Positions 38,883 to 49,836 of a DNA stretch of 64,000 nt are shown piece by piece. The notes below the pieces were generated by a model. It had not been told where the DNA came from and ran no database searches. It saw only the letters and a list, made by a program, of their open reading frames with translations. How positions within the stretch are numbered: the stretch's first letter is position 1; every line of letters begins with the position of its first letter. Location of the stretch: NCBI GenBank assembly GCA_016713305.1, contig JADJPK010000023.1:1-64000 (forward strand). The letters are read 5' to 3'. The translations under genes and the position numbers were made by a program. The DNA is from Betaproteobacteria bacterium. Its GTDB lineage: Bacteria; Pseudomonadota; Gammaproteobacteria; Burkholderiales; Ga0077523.

Positions 38883-40193
38883 TCATCGGTCGAACAGGGC
38901 GATGGACTCGACATGCGCAGTGTGGGGAAACATGTTGGCCACCCCCGCCCCGGTCAGACGGTAGCCCAACACGTTCACGAGAACGTTGGCGTCGCGGGCC
39001 AACGTGGCCGGACTGCAGGACACGTACACGATTCGACGGGGCTCCCTGCCCTCCAGCGACTTGACCAGTTCCATCGCACCGTCCCGAGGCGGGTCTATCA
39101 GCATCTTGTCGAAGCGGCCAAAGCGATCGAGATCTGCGGATGTCACGGCAAAGAGATTGGCCACGCGGAATTCCGCCCGGGAATCCAGATCGTTTCGCCG
39201 GGCATTGTCCGCAGCTCGCTTCACCAGCGATTCGCTGCCCTCGACGCCCACGACGCGAGCACCTCGCCGCGCGATGGGCAGGGAGAAGTTGCCCAGCCCG
39301 CAGAACATGTCCGCGATCCGTTCGCCCGGCTGCGGGTCAAGCATGCCTATCGCTCGCGCCACCAGCACCCGGTTGATCTGATGATTGACCTGCGTGAACT
39401 CCGTGGGTGAAAAATGGAGCCTCACGTCGAACTCCGGCAAGGTGTAAGCGACTTCCGGCCAGGGAAGCGGGTGAAGCGGGGTCACGGTCTCCGGTCCCTT
39501 GGGCTGGAGAGCCAAGGCGACGTTGTAGCGCACCGCGAAAGCCCTCAGGATCGCCTCGTCCTCGGGTGAGGGGGCCAACAGCACCCGGAACACCAGGACG
39601 TCCATCCGGTCCCCGATCGCCAGTTCGATCTGGGGCACGCGATCCCGGATGCTCAGCGAAGCGATGAGCTCCCGCAGCGGCACCAACAGGTCGGAAATGC
39701 GTCTTGGCACCACGTGGCATTCACGCATGTCGGCCACGTAGCTGCTGCGCCGCTCGTGAAATCCAACCAGCACGCCCCCCTTCTTGATCACATTGCGCAC
39801 GGAGAAGCGGGCGCGATAGCGGTATTCCCACGCCGGACCGTGAATGGCCGGCAGGATCACGTCAGGCGTCACGCCACCGATGCGTCCCAGGCAATCCTCG
39901 AGCACGCGCTGCTTCACTGCAACCTGAGCGGATGGCGTGAGATGTTGCATGGAACATCCGCCGCAGACGCCGAAGTGCTTGCATCGAGGCTCCACCCGCT
40001 GGCTGCTCGCGTTCGAGATCCGCGCTGCGACCGCGAATTCGTACGATTGTTTCGACTTGAGCGTCTGGACGTGCGCTGTCTCACCCGGAAGCGCGCCGTC
40101 CACGAACACCACCTTGCCCTCTCGATGACCGACGCCCTTGCCTTCGTGATCCAGCGATTCGATCTCGACTTCCGCCCCTGCAATATCGTTCAA
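38883..40193 (-). CDS. rlmD: 23S rRNA (uracil-1939-C5)-methyltransferase RlmD
   Basis: 436 residues, intact. N-terminal TRAM domain (EIESLDHEGKGVGHREGKVV, FVDGALPGETAHVQ), iron-sulfur cysteines CKHFGVCGGCSMQHL, AM-binding IADMFCGLGNFSLPIARRGA with GVEGS, DKMLIDPPRDGAMELVKSL, and the catalytic Cys in IVYVSCSPATLARD. TTG 40193 overlaps the TGA of the exonuclease gene (TTGA) and has GGGAG five bases before, so it is the likely start despite being rare. Confidence 0.92.
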   Translation of the reverse strand: MNDIAGAEVEIESLDHEGKGVGHREGKVVFVDGALPGETAHVQTLKSKQSYEFAVAARISNASSQRVEPRCKHFGVCGGCSMQHLTPSAQVAVKQRVLEDCLGRIGGVTPDVILPAIHGPAWEYRYRARFSVRNVIKKGGVLVGFHERRSSYVADMRECHVVPRRISDLLVPLRELIASLSIRDRVPQIELAIGDRMDVLVFRVLLAPSPEDEAILRAFAVRYNVALALQPKGPETVTPLHPLPWPEVAYTLPEFDVRLHFSPTEFTQVNHQINRVLVARAIGMLDPQPGERIADMFCGLGNFSLPIARRGARVVGVEGSESLVKRAADNARRNDLDSRAEFRVANLFAVTSADLDRFGRFDKMLIDPPRDGAMELVKSLEGREPRRIVYVSCSPATLARDANVLVNVLGYRLTGAGVANMFPHTAHVESIALFDR

Positions 40194-40969
40194 ACCGTCT
40201 CCCACATCCGCAGGAATTGCCGCCAGTGTTCTCCGGGCAGCTTCTCCAGCGCTCCTCGCACCAACATGCACTCGTTCGCGTATGCCTCGCGGCCGAGCGC
40301 CCCTCTCATCAACTGAAATCGCAAATACACGAGGTACGTGTTGACCACGTCCGTTTCGCAATAGTCGCGAATGCCCTGGATCTGCCCGTCCAGATAGGCC
40401 TGCCAGACCTTCCCCCCCGCCATGCCCAGCTTTCCCGGGAAGCCCAGTATCTGCGCCAGCTCGTCCAGGGGAACACTTGCCCGCGGCTGATACATGGCCA
40501 GGAGATCCATCAGATCCAGATGGCGCATGTGGTAGCGGCTGATGTAGTTGTTCCACTTGAAGTCGCGGTCGTCTTCGCCGAGATCCCAGTACTTCGAGGC
40601 GACCACCCCGTTGGCCAGCCCGCGGTAGTGCAGTACCGGCAGATCGAACCCTCCGCCGTTCCAGGATACGAGCTGAGGCGCGTAGCGCTCGACGCCGTCG
40701 AAGAACCGCTGGATGAGTTGCCCTTCCGGCTCCTCCGCCTCACCCAGCGACCAGACACGGAAGTGGTCGCGATCCCTGAGGACGCAGGAGATGACGACGA
40801 CCTTGTGGAGGTGGTGCTGGAGAAAATCCGACCCGGTCTGCTCGCGCCGCGCGCGAAAAGCCGCTTCGGCGACTTCGGCATCCGACAGGGAAGGATCGAA
40901 TTCCCGCAGACGGCGCAGGGCAGCGACGTCAGGTACGGTCTCTATGTCGAAGACGAGGACGGGATTCAC
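40190..40969 (-). CDS. Predicted 3'-5' exonuclease (PolB exo2-like)
   Basis: 259 residues, intact. DEDD-type acidic motifs: VFDIETVPD (motif I), LVSWNGGGFDLPVLHYRGL (motif II) and IRDYCETDVVNTYLVYLRFQ (motif III). Resembles the DNA-polymerase-B exonuclease-like domain proteins common in proteobacteria; natural substrate not established. Co-translated with rlmD downstream through overlapping codons. Confidence 0.88.
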   Translation of the reverse strand: MNPVLVFDIETVPDVAALRRLREFDPSLSDAEVAEAAFRARREQTGSDFLQHHLHKVVVISCVLRDRDHFRVWSLGEAEEPEGQLIQRFFDGVERYAPQLVSWNGGGFDLPVLHYRGLANGVVASKYWDLGEDDRDFKWNNYISRYHMRHLDLMDLLAMYQPRASVPLDELAQILGFPGKLGMAGGKVWQAYLDGQIQGIRDYCETDVVNTYLVYLRFQLMRGALGREAYANECMLVRGALEKLPGEHWRQFLRMWETV

Positions 40970-41194
40970 GGCTCAGCTTGGCGGCAAAGGCCGCGATTCT
41001 ACATTCCGGCACAGGGCTTGCCTCGCGTCAGACCCACCGCGCCCGGCATTTTTTCCTGTGCCGTAGCGTTGATGCATGTCAGATAACCGCCAGGAAACGC
41101 CACCACGGGCTCCCGCAGCCAGGGTCCCGGTGCTAGCATGCCTTTTTCTTGTTGATAGTCCGTGCATTGCGACGGGCTCAGGGAGATCGAAGCA

Positions 41195-43066
<1,872 letters not shown>

Positions 43067-43080
43067 GCCCCCCGAGTCAC

Positions 43081-43117
43081 CAGCAGAAAGGCGCTCCGAT
43101 GAGCGCCTTTCCTGCTG
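43081..43117. terminator. Long symmetrical terminator between pckG and cysM
   Basis: Inner stem AAAGGCGCTC (43087-43096), loop CGAT, stem GAGCGCCTTT (43101-43110), extended by CAGCAG (43081-43086) and CTGCTG (43112-43117). Works for both convergent genes. Confidence 0.85.
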
Positions 43118-43177
43118 CCGTGTCACCCTTGTCGCGTCGATTCCGCGACGCTGTCCTCCGTCGGGCGGACGCAGCAA

Positions 43178-43768
43178 TCAACCGAAGATTCCCGTGGACA
43201 GATAGCGATCGCCACGGTCACAGATGATGGTCACGATGACCGAGTCCTCCACCTGCTTGGAAAGCTCCAATGCAGCCCAGGTCGCGCCGCCGGCCGAAAC
43301 GCCGCCAAAGATTCCTTCTTCGCGCGCGTTGGCGAACTGATCGAGGATCCTGCCTTCGCCTCGCGCCTGCATCGCCAGCGCGATGTCGCGCGCCGTCTCC
43401 ATACCCCCCTGCTTGGGCGTCAGCACGAACGCTGCGCCGTACGCGGCCATGGTCTGCCTGCGTTCGACCGAAAGATCCTCGGGCATCACCAGGACCATGC
43501 GATACCCGCGCATGGCAGCCACCATCGCGAGGGCGATGCCGGTATTGCCGCTCGTGGGTTCGATCAGCGTATCGCCGGGCCTGATCTCGCCGCGAGCTTC
43601 GGCCCCCAGGATCATCGAGAGCGCCGGCCGGTCCTTCACCGACCCTGCAGGGTTGTTGCCTTCCAGCTTGCCCAGCACGACGTTGGTCGTCCTGCCGGGC
43701 AACCGCTTGAATCGCACGAGCGGCGTATTGCCGACGAAGTCGTCGAGGACGGGATACTCGGCGCTCAC
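43178..43768 (-). CDS. cysM: Cysteine synthase CysM, lacking an internal block
   Basis: O-acetylserine sulfhydrylase B family, PLP enzyme making cysteine. Present: VGNTPLVRFKRLPGRTTNVV, PLP Lys in LEGNNPAGSVKDRPALSMI, TSGNTGIALAMVAAMRGYRM, VMPEDLSVERRQTMAAYGA, and the C-terminus EEGIFGGVSAGGATWAALEL and CDRGDRYLSTGIFG. The frame runs on from LDQFAN straight into AREEGIF: at this junction (about 43327/43328) the usual ~90 residues, including the phosphate-binding GTTGT loop, are absent without a frameshift. 196 residues instead of about 290. GTG 43768 overlaps the hldD stop (GTGA). As written, the product should not be functional. Confidence 0.88.
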   Translation of the reverse strand: MSAEYPVLDDFVGNTPLVRFKRLPGRTTNVVLGKLEGNNPAGSVKDRPALSMILGAEARGEIRPGDTLIEPTSGNTGIALAMVAAMRGYRMVLVMPEDLSVERRQTMAAYGAAFVLTPKQGGMETARDIALAMQARGEGRILDQFANAREEGIFGGVSAGGATWAALELSKQVEDSVIVTIICDRGDRYLSTGIFG

Positions 43769-44762
43769 GCCGCACGCTCCAGCAGCCACTTCACGTAACG
43801 AGACACCCCCTCTTCCACGGTCAGAAAGGTCGCGTCGTATCCGGCGGCACGAAGTTGCGACAAGTCCGCCTGGGTGAAACTCTGGTACTTTTCCTTCAAG
43901 CCCTCATGGAACGGAACGTAGTTCACCAGACCGCCGGACCGCATCTGTTCCAGCGTGAGGCTGGGCTCCCCGGAGGCCTGCCGCAATGCGTTCACCGTCG
44001 CAACCGCCACATCGTTGAACGGCTGGCTGCGACCGGTGCCGAGGTTGTAGACGCCCGATACGTCAGGGTGATCCATGAACCAGAGATTCACCCGTACGAC
44101 ATCTTCCACCGACACGAAATCCAGCCGCTGTTCGCCGGGTCCATAGCCACCGCTGCCTTCGAAGGGCTTCACCCGGCCCTCCGCGCGAAACTGGTTGAAG
44201 CAGTGGAATGCCACGGACGCCATGCGGCCCTTGTGCGCCTCGCGGGGACCGTATACGTTGAAGTACCGCAGGCCGACGACTTGCCCCCGCAGTTCGTTCC
44301 AGCGACGGCGCACCACCTGATCCATGAGGAACTTCGAGGATCCGTAGACATTGAGCGGCGCCTCGCATTCACGGTCCTCGCGCGAAACTCCGGTCCTGCC
44401 CCGTACACGGCGGCGGATGACGCGTAGACGAACCTCACGTCTTCGGCCTGGCACCAATCGAGCAGCGTCAATGTGTAGCGGTAGTTGTTGTCCATCATGT
44501 AGCGGCCATCGCCACCCATGGTGTCCGAGCAAGCGCCGTTGTGGAACACCATCTCGATCTCGCCGTCGAAGTCGCCGGCCACGAGCGCGTCCAGGAACGG
44601 CTCCTTGTCCCAGTAGTCCGCGATATCGCAATCCGTGAGATTGCGAAACTTGTCGGCGCGCGTGAGGTTGTCCACGGCAAGGATGTCGCTCTCGCCACGG
44701 TCGTTGAGACCCTTCACGAGATTGGCACCGATGAATCCGGCGGCGCCGGTTACCAGGATCAT
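43765..44762 (-). CDS. hldD: ADP-glyceromanno-heptose 6-epimerase (one frameshift)
   Basis: Last step of ADP-L-glycero-D-manno-heptose synthesis for LPS inner core. ILVTGAAGFIGANLVKGLND (NADP motif), VDNLTRADKFRNL, FHNGACSDTMGGDGRYMMDN, YASSAAVYGAG, then after a shift near 44390 LNVYGSSKFLMDQ (Tyr-Lys pair), GLRYFNVYGPREAHKGRMAS and VYNLGTGRSQPFNDVA. About 332 residues. Ends in overlap with cysM. 96 bases separate it from the upstream hldA. Confidence 0.93.
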
Positions 44763-44858
44763 GCGTATCTCCAGCGAGTGTTCATTCGAGTGAGGGTCGG
44801 CCGTGCGGTATCAGTGCAGCGCAAGCGTCGGACCGATCTTGCAATACGCGAGTCCGGT

Positions 44859-45821
44859 TCACGCCTTCGCCATCGCACCGAACGCGACCACCAGTTCATC
44901 TGGCGTCGCGACGGCGGTGCCGAGCTTGCCGACAACAATGCCTGCGGCCATGTTGGCCCAGCGCACGGATGTCTCGTATGACTGGCCCGCGGCAAGCATC
45001 ACTGCGAGCGTTGCGATGACGGTATCGCCCGCACCGCTGACGTCGAAGACCTCCTTCGCAACCGTGGGAACGTGCAATGCGCCCACGTCGCGATACAGGG
45101 TCATGCCCTCCTCGCTTCGGGTAACCAGCAACGCCTCCAGCGCAAGATCGCGGCGCAACCGCTGCGCCTTTTCCTCGAGAGCGGCCTCGTCGGTCCAGCC
45201 ACCCGCCACCTGGCGGAACTCAGAGCGGTTGGGTGTGAGCAGAGTGGCGCCTCGATAACGGTCATAGTCATCGCCCTTCGGATCCGCCAGCACCGGTTTC
45301 GCGGCGCGCCGCGCGAGGTCGATCATCTGCGTGATGTGCTGCAAGCCCCCCTTGCCGTAGTCCGACAGGATGATGACGTCAGCGTCGGGCAGGCGCCTCT
45401 CGAACTCCGCCAGCTTGGACTGCAACGCGTCGTGGCTGGGGATGGTCTCGAAATCGATCCGCAACAACTGCTGCTGACGGCCGATGACGCGCAGCTTGAT
45501 GGTGGTTTCGATGGACGCATCCCGCTGCAGGCTTGCGCGGATGGCTCCCTGCTCCAGCAGTGTCTGGATACGGCGGCCGGCCTCGTCGTCCCCCACCACG
45601 GACAGCAGTTCCACCTGCGCACCCAGCGCCGCTGCATTGCGAGCCACGTTCGCGGCGCCGCCGAGCCGCTCTTCCGTGCGCCCCACCTTGACCACCGGCA
45701 CGGGCGCTTCGGGCGATATGCGGTTCACATCGCCGAACCAGTAGCGGTCGAGCATCACGTCGCCCACCACCAAGACTCGTGCCTCCCGCATGGCGAGCAG
45801 GATATCCAGAGCGCCGGACAT
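44859..45821 (-). CDS. hldA: D-glycero-beta-D-manno-heptose-7-phosphate kinase
   Basis: 320 residues, intact. PfkB-type kinase: VLVVGDVMLDRYWFGDVNRI, EAPVPVVKVGRTEERLGGAA, VARNAAALG, LSDYGKGGLQ, ADPKGDDYDRYRGATLLTPN, and the anion-hole motif DVSGAGDTVIATLAVML. Only the kinase domain is present; the adenylyltransferase domain fused in enterobacterial HldE must be a separate gene (hldC) elsewhere. ATG 45821 begins 17 bases after the ugd stop. Confidence 0.92.
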   Translation of the reverse strand: MSGALDILLAMREARVLVVGDVMLDRYWFGDVNRISPEAPVPVVKVGRTEERLGGAANVARNAAALGAQVELLSVVGDDEAGRRIQTLLEQGAIRASLQRDASIETTIKLRVIGRQQQLLRIDFETIPSHDALQSKLAEFERRLPDADVIILSDYGKGGLQHITQMIDLARRAAKPVLADPKGDDYDRYRGATLLTPNRSEFRQVAGGWTDEAALEEKAQRLRRDLALEALLVTRSEEGMTLYRDVGALHVPTVAKEVFDVSGAGDTVIATLAVMLAAGQSYETSVRWANMAAGIVVGKLGTAVATPDELVVAFGAMAKA

Positions 45822-45837
45822 GGCGGAGACCGGATCC

Positions 45838-47160
45838 TCAGGGACGGCCGATGGCATGGTATTCGAGACCTCGGGAACGGACGATGTGCGGATCGTACAT
45901 GTTGCGGCCATCGAAGATCACGGGGTGCTTCAATGCCGTGCGGATAGCGTCGAAATCCGGGCTGCGAAACTCCTTCCACTCGGTCACGATCACCAGGGCA
46001 TCCGCCTCCGCCATCGCCCTCATGGGCGAGGCCGCATACGAGACGCCCGGCAATCCTTCCAGGGCCTTGCGGGCCTCATCGACGGCCACGGGATCGTAGG
46101 CCGAGACCTGACCGCCTCTTTCCACGATTCCCCGCACGATCACCCGGCTGGGGGCCTCGCGCATGTCATCGGTGTTGGGTTTGAAGGCAAGGCCCCACAG
46201 CGCGAAACGCATCCCGCGAAGGTCGCGCCCGAACCGGGCGTCGATCTTCTCCAGCAGGCGCGACTTCTGCGCCTCGTTCACGTCTTCCACCGCCCCGAGG
46301 ATGCGCAGCGCCATCCCGGACTCCTGGGCGGTACGTTGCAGCGCCTTCACGTCCTTGGGAAAACACGATCCGCCATAACCCGTGCCCGCGTAGAGAAAGT
46401 GATAACCGATCCGCGGGTCCGCACCGATGCCGCGCCGCACGAGTTCTATGTCTGCGCCGAGTTTCTCCGCGAGATTGGCCAGTTCGTTCATGAACGAGAT
46501 GCGAGTGGCGAGCATCGCGTTTGCGGCGTACTTCGTGAGTTCGGCGGACCGCACGTCCATCACGATCATCCGTTCGTGATTGCGCTGGAACGGCAGGTAC
46601 AGCTCACGCATCACCGAAGTCGCGCGCTCGTCGTCGGAGCCCACAACGATTCGATCCGGCTTGAGAAAATCGTCGACCGCCGCACCCTCCTTGAGGAACT
46701 CGGGATTCGAGACCACCGAGAAGGCCTGTGTCGAACCACGAGTGGCGAGTTCGCCGGCTATGGCCTCCCTCACCTTGTCAGCCGTTCCGACCGGCACGGT
46801 GGACTTGTCGACGATGACCGCATAGTGGTCCAGATACCGACCGATGCTGCGCGCTGCGGCGAGGACGTGGGAGAGATCCGCCGAACCATCCTCTCCCGGC
46901 GGGGTACCGACAGCGATGAGCTGGACTTCGCCGTGTCGCACGCCTTCCTGGATGTCCGTGGTAAATCGGATGCGCCCCGCTGCGGCATTGCGCCGGATGA
47001 GGCCATCCAGCCCCGGTTCGTAGATCGGCACCTTGCCATTGCGCAGCATCTCGACCTTCGCGGGGTCCACATCCAGACACAATACGTCATTGCCCATGTC
47101 TGCGAGGCATGCGCCCGAGACAAGCCCCACGTAGCCACTGCCGACGACGGTCACTCGCAT
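45838..47160 (-). CDS. ugd: UDP-glucose 6-dehydrogenase
   Basis: 440 residues, intact. Makes UDP-glucuronate for surface polysaccharide. MRVTVVGSGYVGLVSGACLA (NAD motif), VGTPPGEDGSADLSHV, catalytic Cys at about residue 266 in GYGGSCFPKDVKALQ, LWGLAFKPNTDDMREAPS and the C-terminal domain. Lies 93 bases after pyrF, same strand; its presence in the block couples polysaccharide precursors to the heptose genes that follow. Confidence 0.95.
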   Translation of the reverse strand: MRVTVVGSGYVGLVSGACLADMGNDVLCLDVDPAKVEMLRNGKVPIYEPGLDGLIRRNAAAGRIRFTTDIQEGVRHGEVQLIAVGTPPGEDGSADLSHVLAAARSIGRYLDHYAVIVDKSTVPVGTADKVREAIAGELATRGSTQAFSVVSNPEFLKEGAAVDDFLKPDRIVVGSDDERATSVMRELYLPFQRNHERMIVMDVRSAELTKYAANAMLATRISFMNELANLAEKLGADIELVRRGIGADPRIGYHFLYAGTGYGGSCFPKDVKALQRTAQESGMALRILGAVEDVNEAQKSRLLEKIDARFGRDLRGMRFALWGLAFKPNTDDMREAPSRVIVRGIVERGGQVSAYDPVAVDEARKALEGLPGVSYAASPMRAMAEADALVIVTEWKEFRSPDFDAIRTALKHPVIFDGRNMYDPHIVRSRGLEYHAIGRP

Positions 47161-47253
47161 GTTGATTTCCTGTTTGCTTCCCCCGGGTTCGACACGAACC
47201 GGCGGAAGATATGTCGCGCGAGATCTCCCGCACGACGCGATCGGGAATGCGGT

Positions 47254-47976
47254 TCAGCCCGCCAACGCTCCCCGAACTTCCGCATCGATGTCCGCAAGCG
47301 CCTTCACCGGGTCTGCCGCCTTCGTGATCGGCCGGCCGATCACGAGGTAACTGGAGCCGTTCCTGATGGCTCCACCCGGAGTCGCCACACGCGCCTGATC
47401 GTCCACCGCCGCATCGGCGGGCCGGATTCCCGGCGTGACCAGTTCGAAGCCTGCGCCGAAGCGATCGCGCATGGCCTGCGCTTCCTTCGCCGAACACACC
47501 ACCCCATCCAGCCCGGCCCCATGCGCAAGCGCTGCCAGATGCACGGCGTGCTCCGCCGCGGTACGCCCGGACAATCCGAGCTCCTGCAGGTCGTCATCAC
47601 CCATGCTTGTCAGCACCGTCACGGCAATCAGCTTGGGCCGCCTCTCGAAGGACTCCAAGGCGTCGCGGGCTGCGGCCATCATCTTGGATCCGCCACTGGC
47701 GTGAACATTCACCATCCACACACCCAGGCGGGCCGCGGCTGCGCAAGCCTGCGCAACCGTGTTCGGAATGTCGTGGAACTTGAGATCCAGGAAGACTTCA
47801 AAACCGAGCCGGTGCAGACGGTCCACCAAAGCAGGACCGGCCGAAACGAAGAGCTCCTTGCCGACCTTCAGACGGCACGCTCGTGGTGGCAGCTTCCCGA
47901 CGAAGGCGACGGCCTCGTCGGCTGACGGATAGTCCAGTGCAACGATGATCCGGGAATCGTCGAGATTCGAATTCAA
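47254..47976 (-). CDS. pyrF: Orotidine-5'-phosphate decarboxylase
   Basis: 240 residues, intact. Last step of UMP synthesis. IIVALDYPSADEAVAFVGKL, LKVGKELFVSAGP, catalytic set DLKFHDIPNTVA (Asp-Lys-Asp), MVNVHASGGSKMM, VLTSM, TPGIRPADAAVDDQARVATP and SSYLVIGRPIT. TTG 47976 overlaps the TGA of lapB; no ATG lies near enough, so TTG is the best start. Confidence 0.94.
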   Translation of the reverse strand: MNSNLDDSRIIVALDYPSADEAVAFVGKLPPRACRLKVGKELFVSAGPALVDRLHRLGFEVFLDLKFHDIPNTVAQACAAAARLGVWMVNVHASGGSKMMAAARDALESFERRPKLIAVTVLTSMGDDDLQELGLSGRTAAEHAVHLAALAHGAGLDGVVCSAKEAQAMRDRFGAGFELVTPGIRPADAAVDDQARVATPGGAIRNGSSYLVIGRPITKAADPVKALADIDAEVRGALAG

Positions 47977-49148
47977 GCAGCCAGCTCCCTTTCTTCCGCC
48001 CTTCGCGGCACGTAGGTCTCCCATCCGTGACAGGCCGGGCAGTGCCAGTAAAACTGGCGTGCCCGAAAACCGCAGCTGTCGCAGCGATACAGCGACAAGC
48101 TGCGCGAATGCTGCTGGATGAGGGACCGGGTGAGTTCGAGATCGTGCCGGCGGTCTGCGGGGGCCTCGGCGATCTGCATCTCGATCAGGCGGTTAAGGCC
48201 GATCAGCGTGGGATTGCGCCGCAATTCTTCGCGCAGGAGTTCGTAGGCCGCCTTGTTGCCCTGGGAATCCATGGTTGCCTGATAGACGGAATTGAGAAGA
48301 TCCAGCGATGGATAGGTCGCCAGATAGCCGGTCAGGAGCTGCAGGCCCTGTTCTTCACGGCCAAGCTTGCGATAGGCGCCGAGCAGCTTGTCCGCCAGCA
48401 GGGCGAGGTACGCCGGGTTCTGGCCTTCCACTCGTTTCCACGCCTCGATCGCCGCGTCCGAATCGCCTGCTGCCATCTCTATGTCACCGAGGATGATGTT
48501 CGCACGCGTACATTTCCGATTGACTGCAAGCGCTTCCTGGAGGTACTTGCGCCCCGTGTCCAGCCGCTGATGCACGAGTTCCGCAGCAGCCAGTTCGCAG
48601 TAGAAGTGAGCGATGTCCTTGGCACTGGACTGGCCGGTGATGGCGTCCATCTGCCTGGAGATGTCGATCGCCTTGAGCCAATCCTTCTCCTGCTCGTAGA
48701 TCTCCAGCAGGTACCGCAGGCCTTGCTGCTCCAGCGCAGTGCCTCGTAGCTTCGAGAAAAGCTCTTCGGCCCGATCCAGCAGGCCTGCCTTCAGGTAGTC
48801 CTGGGCAAGCTCGTACAGTGCCGACAACCGCTGATCCGGCGCGAGGTCTTCGCGATCCAGGATGTTCTGATGCATGCGGATCGCACGTTCCAGTTCACCG
48901 CGCCGGCGGAAAAGATTGCCCAGCGCGAAGTGCAGCTCGACCGTCTCGGGCTCCACCTTCACGACCTCGATGAAGGCCTCGATCGCCTTGTCGGGTTGTT
49001 CGTTAAGCAGAAAGTTGAGGCCCCGGAAATACGAATGGGGCAGACGGCGCGATTCGGTGACGAGTTGCTTGATGTCCACGCGGGCGGCCAGCCAGCCGAG
49101 CGCGAAGAACAGGGGAAGCGCCAACAGCCACCACGCCTCGAATTCCAT
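47973..49148 (-). CDS. lapB: Lipopolysaccharide assembly protein LapB (YciM)
   Basis: 391 residues, intact. Adaptor for FtsH-dependent LpxC turnover. N-terminal anchor MEFEAWWLLALPLFFALGWL, about nine TPR motifs (SYFRGLNFLLNEQPDKAIEA, HFALGNLFRRRGELERAIRM, KAIDISRQMDAI, ANIILGDIEMAAGDSDAAIE), and a C-terminal rubredoxin-type metal site with C..C (YRCDSCGFR) and C..C (WHCPACHGW). ATG overlaps the lapA stop (TGATG). Confidence 0.95.
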   Translation of the reverse strand: MEFEAWWLLALPLFFALGWLAARVDIKQLVTESRRLPHSYFRGLNFLLNEQPDKAIEAFIEVVKVEPETVELHFALGNLFRRRGELERAIRMHQNILDREDLAPDQRLSALYELAQDYLKAGLLDRAEELFSKLRGTALEQQGLRYLLEIYEQEKDWLKAIDISRQMDAITGQSSAKDIAHFYCELAAAELVHQRLDTGRKYLQEALAVNRKCTRANIILGDIEMAAGDSDAAIEAWKRVEGQNPAYLALLADKLLGAYRKLGREEQGLQLLTGYLATYPSLDLLNSVYQATMDSQGNKAAYELLREELRRNPTLIGLNRLIEMQIAEAPADRRHDLELTRSLIQQHSRSLSLYRCDSCGFRARQFYWHCPACHGWETYVPRRAEERELAA

Positions 49149-49414
49149 CAGGGGTGCTCGTCTCCAGCCGGGAGTCCGGCCTGACGCCGCAACCGGGTGA
49201 TCTCGCGGCGTTGTCTGAGAATATAGCCGGTAGTCGCCAGGATGCCGGCCGCGGCACCCACGGCGAAGATCACGAGAAGAACGACGACCAAGGGCGCCTG
49301 CCAGGCCGCCCCGAAGTAGTAGCGGACAGTGACCGGTGCCGTGTTCTTGATGGCGAATCCCAACAGTGCCGCGAACAGCAGCGCCTTGAGGACCCATCCC
49401 ACCGCACGGATCAC
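49148..49414 (-). CDS. lapA: Lipopolysaccharide assembly protein LapA
   Basis: 88 residues, intact. Two helices (GWVLKALLFAALLGFAI, APLVVVLLVIFAVGAAAGIL) flanking the conserved NTAPVTVRYYFGAAWQAP, then a basic cytoplasmic tail (LRQRREITRLRRQAG). Partner of LapB. 38 bases after ihfB. Confidence 0.9.
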   Translation of the reverse strand: MIRAVGWVLKALLFAALLGFAIKNTAPVTVRYYFGAAWQAPLVVVLLVIFAVGAAAGILATTGYILRQRREITRLRRQAGLPAGDEHP

Positions 49415-49452
49415 CTGTCCCTACTCCTCCTTTGGATCGGACTCACAACCGC

Positions 49453-49827
49453 TCAGGAAGCGGATGTGCTGGGCACCGAGACCGGCGCAGCGACCGCAGC
49501 GGCCAACTGGTCCGGCCCAGCCGCATCGTTATCCGATTGCGGCTGATTCTCGATGTCGACACGTTCCCTGAGTTCCTTGCCCGCCTTGAAATGGGGCACG
49601 TACTTGGCGGGAACCTGAACCTTTTCGCCCGACTTCGGATTCCTGCCGACCCGCGGGGGCCGGTAGTTGAGTCCGAAACTGCCGAACCCGCGGATCTCGA
49701 TGCGCTCTCCCTGCGACAGGCTCTTGGCCATCGCGTCGAGAATCATCTTGACCGCAAGCTCGGCGTCGGCGGCGCCCAACTGCGGGAAATGCGCCGCCAG
49801 CTTGGCAATGAGTTCCGACTTGGTCAT
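49453..49827 (-). CDS. ihfB: Integration host factor beta subunit, with extended tail
   Basis: 124 residues, intact. MTKSELIAKLAAHFPQLGAA, AELAVKMILDAMAKSLSQGE, RIEIRGFGSFGLNYRPPRVG with the intercalating Pro loop RNPKSGEKVQVPAKYVPHFK. The usual end is near residue 95; here a disordered tail rich in Asp, Ala, Pro and Ser adds about 25-30 residues. Nine bases after rpsA, the standard neighbour. Confidence 0.93.
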   Translation of the reverse strand: MTKSELIAKLAAHFPQLGAADAELAVKMILDAMAKSLSQGERIEIRGFGSFGLNYRPPRVGRNPKSGEKVQVPAKYVPHFKAGKELRERVDIENQPQSDNDAAGPDQLAAAVAAPVSVPSTSAS

Positions 49828-49836
49828 CGCACCCCC

